Assembly: GCA_038527215.1 (NCBI GenBank) | Contig: JBCBGC010000054.1 | Coordinates: 1-47,460 of the forward strand | Source: JAWPMV01 sp038527215 | GTDB taxonomy: Bacteria; Bacteroidota; Bacteroidia; J057 | Length of the DNA stretch: 47,460 nt | Direction of reading: 5' to 3' | In this document: positions 44,287 to 47,460 of the stretch, piece by piece | Layout: each line of letters starts with the position of its first letter | How positions within the stretch are numbered: position 1 is the stretch's first letter | Translations under genes and position numbers: made by a program | Notes under the pieces: generated by a model | The model's database searches: none | Told to the model about the DNA's origin: nothing | Seen by the model: the letters and a program-made list of their open reading frames with translations, nothing else

Positions 44287-45324
44287 TTACATCAGCACTC
44301 CCCGGACGGCTTCTACCGGTCCTGGAATTTCTTGCTCGGTCAGCATTTCTTTCAGGTCAATTTCTATCACCCGACACAGTGAGTACATCGGAATATCATT
44401 GCCCATACCTTCAAAAGGATTTTCTGAATAATCCCCCACCAGTTCCATGACCAGATAGACCCAGGAAACAATGATGGAAAAAGGAATGGAAAGATAAGGG
44501 CTCCAGGCAGTAGCCTCTCCAAACTGTGCGGCAATGCCGAAGGGAACCAGGAAAATAAAAATAGCCACAAAAATGAAACTCATTCCGCCGTATTGACGCG
44601 GCAAGGGAAATTTTTTGATCCGCTCACATTTGCCCTGATGCACGTAAAAGTCATACAGGATTTTCTGTAATTCCATGTGGCGAAAATCATCAATCAGGTT
44701 TTGTCGCCGCAGTTCTGCCAGGTCCTGAGCTTGTTGGTCGATGATCTGCGTAGCGGTGTTTTTATAGTTGATCAGCCGGTCGTGTTCTGCTGCGGGCAAA
44801 AACTCCTTTAAGGCTTTTTCGGTGATATCATCATCTAGTAGCCCTACCCCAAATTTTTTGATCCGGTCCCTGGCAACCCTGGCCACCATGCGATTTTGGT
44901 TGATATGTTCCCACGCGGTAGGGATCAATAATTGGGATCGTAAGCTGTATAACCATGCGATATGACGGAAAATGAGCCGTCGGTGAATGTCATGGGCAGA
45001 TTCGGGCGCAAATCCTGTCAATGCGGCTTGCTGGCCTACGAACCCGCGGACCGCACTGGCCCAGGCCCGGCTGCTATTGACGATGGCTCCCCAGATTTTA
45101 CGGGCTTCCCACAGGCGATCGTAAGCCTGGTTGTTCTTGAAACCAATATAAAAGGCGACTGCGGTACCCACCAAAGAAAGCGGAAGCACGGGAATGACAA
45201 ATAAATCCATGGCGAACTCTACATAGAGCGCAGTCGCGATGGAGACCCAGGTGGTAATCCATATCAAATGCCCTCCAGTGAAGTTCATGAGTCCACGGAA
45301 AGAAAGATTTTTGTTTACAAACAT
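44287..45324 (-). CDS. Bestrophin-family anion channel
   Basis: 345 aa. The conserved start of the family is clear: LSFRGLMNFTGGHLIW, GTAVAFYIGFKNNQAYDRLWEARKIWGAIVNSSRAW, and, near the end, GDYSENPFEGMGNDIP. Four membrane helices are expected, assembled as pentamers in the bacterial homologues (KpBest). Transport of anions (or cations in KpBest) across the cytoplasmic membrane is expected. Distances of 40 bases to the SGNH gene and 81 to the small gene upstream allow one transcript. Confidence 0.9.
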   Translation of the reverse strand: MFVNKNLSFRGLMNFTGGHLIWITTWVSIATALYVEFAMDLFVIPVLPLSLVGTAVAFYIGFKNNQAYDRLWEARKIWGAIVNSSRAWASAVRGFVGQQAALTGFAPESAHDIHRRLIFRHIAWLYSLRSQLLIPTAWEHINQNRMVARVARDRIKKFGVGLLDDDITEKALKEFLPAAEHDRLINYKNTATQIIDQQAQDLAELRRQNLIDDFRHMELQKILYDFYVHQGKCERIKKFPLPRQYGGMSFIFVAIFIFLVPFGIAAQFGEATAWSPYLSIPFSIIVSWVYLVMELVGDYSENPFEGMGNDIPMYSLCRVIEIDLKEMLTEQEIPGPVEAVRGVLM

Positions 45325-45405
45325 AGGAACAGTGTAGTAGAGAGTGGGTAAAAAAGGCCGTACCTTGACTACCCATGTTTTATAAAGTAGAAAGATAAGT
45401 TTTTC

Positions 45406-45756
45406 CTACACTTCTTGCAGCACAGATTTCCCTTTTGCCTGATCCCCACTGGTCCACTGCCAGGATTCATGCAGCAAGAGTTTATCTCCCTTCAATTCTA
45501 TCTGGGTTTCACAGCTTCCCGTCATAAACTTGCCTGCCTGATTACGGTGCTGATACGTAAAAAAAAGCCGGGAGCCTTCCATATAGCCACTGAGGGTGCC
45601 AAAAATGATGGCCCCGCCTTCATAGGTAGCCCAGATGATTTCGCCTTTTTGTCGGTAGTGGAAACGGGTTTCGTCATCTACTTCTCCGTGGTCGGCTTGT
45701 TGCAAAGGCTTGAATATTTTTCCCTCGAGCGTAAAGGATAGATTGGGGCTCTGCAT
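45406..45756 (-). CDS. Small conserved cytosolic protein, function unknown
   Basis: 116 aa without signal peptide. The pattern FHYRQKGEIIWATYEGGAIIFGTLSGY ... LLLHESWQWTSGD is that of a small beta-barrel-like family, common in Bacteroidota and often mislabelled 'N-acetylglutamate synthase' in databases (from memory); it lacks an acetyltransferase fold. It would be the first gene of the minus-strand run of six. I do not know its function. Confidence 0.75.
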   Translation of the reverse strand: MQSPNLSFTLEGKIFKPLQQADHGEVDDETRFHYRQKGEIIWATYEGGAIIFGTLSGYMEGSRLFFTYQHRNQAGKFMTGSCETQIELKGDKLLLHESWQWTSGDQAKGKSVLQEV

Positions 45757-45854
45757 ATTTTCTGTTATTATGGGCCAGTAGAATCAAGGTAAAGCGGGAT
45801 AAAATAAAGCGGAGGACGGAGACAAAAAAATAAAGCTGTAACCCAGCATCTGTC

Positions 45855-46493
45855 ATGGCAGACACGGTTCCCATTCGCGTATTCCTGGTGGATGACCATC
45901 AAATCATCCTGGATGGATTGCAGGCCTTACTCTCCTCAATAGCGGATATCGAGGTGGTAGGGGAAGCAAATTCTGGCAGGGAATTGCTGCAACGGCTGCC
46001 GCTTACGAAGGTGGAGGTAATCCTCATGGACGTTGATATGCCGCATATGGATGGCCGAGAGGCTACCCAACAAGTAAAACGCCACTTTCCCGATCTGAAA
46101 GTCATTATCCTCAGTATGCACCATAGCCAGGAAATGGTGCGGAAACTTATGCAGGCTGGGGCCAATGGATATGTCTTGAAAAATGCTGATCAAGCCGAAG
46201 TGGTTCAGGCTATCCGACAAGTCAAGGCCGGTAAGTCCTATTTCAGTGGACAAATTACCGAAACATTATTGCAGCCTCAGCTGGAGGAGGCCAGCACCGC
46301 TACCTTAACCAGCCGCGAACGAGAAATTCTGATTCTGGTGGCAGAAGGTTTCACCAATATTGAAATTGGGAATCAACTTCACATTAGTCCGCGTACCGTG
46401 GATTCCCATCGGACCAACCTGATGAAAAAACTAAGCGTGAATAATGTAGCTGGATTGATCCGCTACGCTTTTCGAAAGGGGATGATCGAGTAG
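45855..46493 (+). CDS. NarL/FixJ-type response regulator
   Basis: 212 aa. Receiver domain at about 7-125 with the acidic pair DD at 13-14, phospho-acceptor Asp59 in LMDVDMPHMDG, and Lys in VLKNAD. The LuxR-type helix-turn-helix follows at about 147-205 (TSREREILILVAEGFTNIEIGNQLHISPRTVDSHRTNLMKKL). Its partner kinase is likely the TPR gene that starts 273 bases downstream. Confidence 0.95.
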   Translation: MADTVPIRVFLVDDHQIILDGLQALLSSIADIEVVGEANSGRELLQRLPLTKVEVILMDVDMPHMDGREATQQVKRHFPDLKVIILSMHHSQEMVRKLMQAGANGYVLKNADQAEVVQAIRQVKAGKSYFSGQITETLLQPQLEEASTATLTSREREILILVAEGFTNIEIGNQLHISPRTVDSHRTNLMKKLSVNNVAGLIRYAFRKGMIE

Positions 46494-46766
46494 GGAATTA
46501 CGTAGATTCCCGTATAGTAGTAACGGACAGGGGTCGCTAGTTTTGGCTAAAAATATGGTTGACCTACTCATCCAATTCCTTGGGCAACAAACGCATGATA
46601 TTTTTCTGCCCTTTTGCGGCTTGTTGGCAGGCAGCTTATGGGGAGGAATCGAATCCTTGAAAACAGAAATCCTGCAGCAGGAGAAAAATTTATCCCGAAT
46701 CCAAGCTGATGAGCATTCCTTTTCTGCCTGAATCCCCTTAATTTATACCATAAAGACCTAAGGGCC

Positions 46767-47460
46767 ATGAACCTTTATTTGTTCCTCTTGCGTGGGCTAA
46801 TGAGCCTCTCTCTGCTGTTTGGCTGCTACCTCGCTCATGCCCAACTCCCTTCTGTAGACTCCTTACAGACGCTTTTGTCCGAAACCAAAGCAGACTCCAG
46901 CCGGGCACGCATCCTGGTAGATCTTGCCCATCAAATGGTTCGAACGGATTGGAGCCGATCTGAAGAGGCTTCCCGGTATATGAAGGAAGCTGAAGGGATA
47001 CTGGCCGGATATGATTACCTGCCGACCCACAGTATTTTTTTCTTGGTAAAAGGCAAAATTGAACGTCGGGCCTATCGTCCCCAGATTGGGAAATCCTATT
47101 TGCGGAAGGGGCTGTTCCTGGCCCGGGAACACCAGGATGAAGTCCGCGAAGGTATTTTAGCTTCCGAACTCGCGAATCTGTATTACCGGAATCTTCAGGC
47201 CTTTGATTCAGCCGCTTTTTGGTTCCGTCAAGCCCTGGCCCTTGACCTGGCCCGGGGGGATTCGCTCAACATTGGCCGCGACTATGGCGACCTCGCCAAT
47301 TTAATGGCAGATACAGACAGCCTCGATCAATCCGAAATCTATCACCGCTTATGCCTGGCTTACCTGCCCGCCAGCGCAACTCATGAGCGCGCCAATAGCT
47401 TCTCCAACCTGGGCATCCATTTGCCCTTTTTGATAAAAATAGATGCCCAGGTTGGAGAAG
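46767..47460 (+). CDS. TPR protein, probably sensor kinase, cut by window end
   Basis: The reading frame is open from ATG 46767 to the end of the window (231 codons). A signal peptide ends near AHAQL; helical repeats follow, with TPR-like units such as ASELANLYYRNLQAFDSAAFWFRQALAL and the next with DYGDLANLMADTDSLDQSEIYHRLCLAYL. In Bacteroidota a periplasmic TPR sensor followed by a NarX-like kinase commonly lies beside a LuxR-type regulator; here the kinase part is outside the window (inference). The last 62 bases read SNLGI then HLPFLIKI, which breaks the TPR pattern; see the inverted repeat. Confidence 0.75.
   Translation, partial: MNLYLFLLRGLMSLSLLFGCYLAHAQLPSVDSLQTLLSETKADSSRARILVDLAHQMVRTDWSRSEEASRYMKEAEGILAGYDYLPTHSIFFLVKGKIERRAYRPQIGKSYLRKGLFLAREHQDEVREGILASELANLYYRNLQAFDSAAFWFRQALALDLARGDSLNIGRDYGDLANLMADTDSLDQSEIYHRLCLAYLPASATHERANSFSNLGIHLPFLIKIDAQVGE
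47399..47460. repeat. Perfect 19-bp inverted repeat at window end
   Basis: The left arm cttctccaacctgggcatc (47399-47417) and the right arm (47442-47460) are exact reverse complements, with 24 bases between. The right arm ends on the very last base of the window. With the loop as printed the TPR frame reads HLPFLIKI; with the loop inverted it reads YFYQKGQM, giving a good TPR helix. Most likely an assembly or read-folding artefact. Confidence 0.9.

Noticed and set aside
45406..45756. N-acetylglutamate synthase
   Set aside because: The family often has this label, but 116 residues without an acetyl-CoA motif cannot be an acetyltransferase.
46555..46731. Short plus-strand frame of about 58 codons between the regulator and the TPR gene
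   Set aside because: No recognisable family or signal and competing frames on the other strand. The 273-base gap is read as intergenic, though a small membrane peptide cannot be excluded.
47399..47460. Phase-variable invertible switch
   Set aside because: The loop of 24 bases is far shorter than known invertible segments, no invertase gene is seen, and the window ends on the arm, which fits an assembly artefact better.

Overview
The window looks like chromosomal DNA of a Bacteroidota bacterium, most likely of the Saprospiria/Lewinella type (lineage is inference). The evidence is a SusC/SusD pair, cargo with type IX secretion (T9SS) sorting domains of both type A and type B, a PorV/PorQ-like barrel, DUF4296 and WG-repeat proteins, a MutS2, and promoters of the TTTG-N19-21-TAnnTTTG kind. 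Base composition is close to even. No tRNA, rRNA, phage, IS element or true CRISPR array is visible. Most of the window is ordinary housekeeping and envelope genes with short intergenic gaps.

Layout. 1-670: gene-free, with a duplicated element of about 150 bp. 671-3734 (-): an outer-membrane pair, a helix-hairpin-helix barrel protein and a PorV/PorQ-like protein. 3933-7062: folC (+), then asnS and an FtsB/DivIC-like gene (-). 7314-12588: a 12-unit MORN protein and two T9SS cargo proteins. 12671-15033: a membrane protein, a lipoprotein and a RelE/ParE-type toxin-antitoxin pair. 15173-17621 (-): a nucleotidyltransferase and an SPFH/band-7 protein, separated by an array of palindromic repeats with two opposed arms. 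17767-20723: hisS, a WG-repeat protein and a DUF2064 protein that ends at its own terminator. 20818-27683 (+): a tight SusC-SusD-solute symporter-metallophosphatase-like operon. 27802-32671: mutS2, a DUF4296 lipoprotein, folA and rocD. 32752-34738: two tandem TraB/GumN proteins, the first without its catalytic motifs. 34854-38684: a six-TM, seven-PAS histidine kinase. 38857-40492: a secreted protein overlapping a barrel protein.

40489-45756 (-): six genes on one strand. The last four (SGNH hydrolase, SxtJ-like one-TM protein, NodU/TobZ-type carbamoyltransferase, DUF5989) are fused by overlaps or a 2-base gap, and are the best candidate for a little-described system: a membrane-associated carbamoylation module. 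A bestrophin and a small conserved protein lie just upstream. 45855-47460 (+): a NarL/FixJ response regulator and the start of a TPR gene that is probably its sensor kinase. The window ends exactly on the right arm of a perfect 19-bp inverted repeat. The 24-base loop gives a good TPR helix only when inverted, which suggests an assembly artefact at a contig end.

The genes do not form one pathway. The functional groups that hold up are folate metabolism (folC, folA, far apart), aminoacyl-tRNA synthetases (asnS, hisS), nutrient uptake across the outer and inner membranes (SusCD plus symporter), surface export (T9SS cargo) and signalling.
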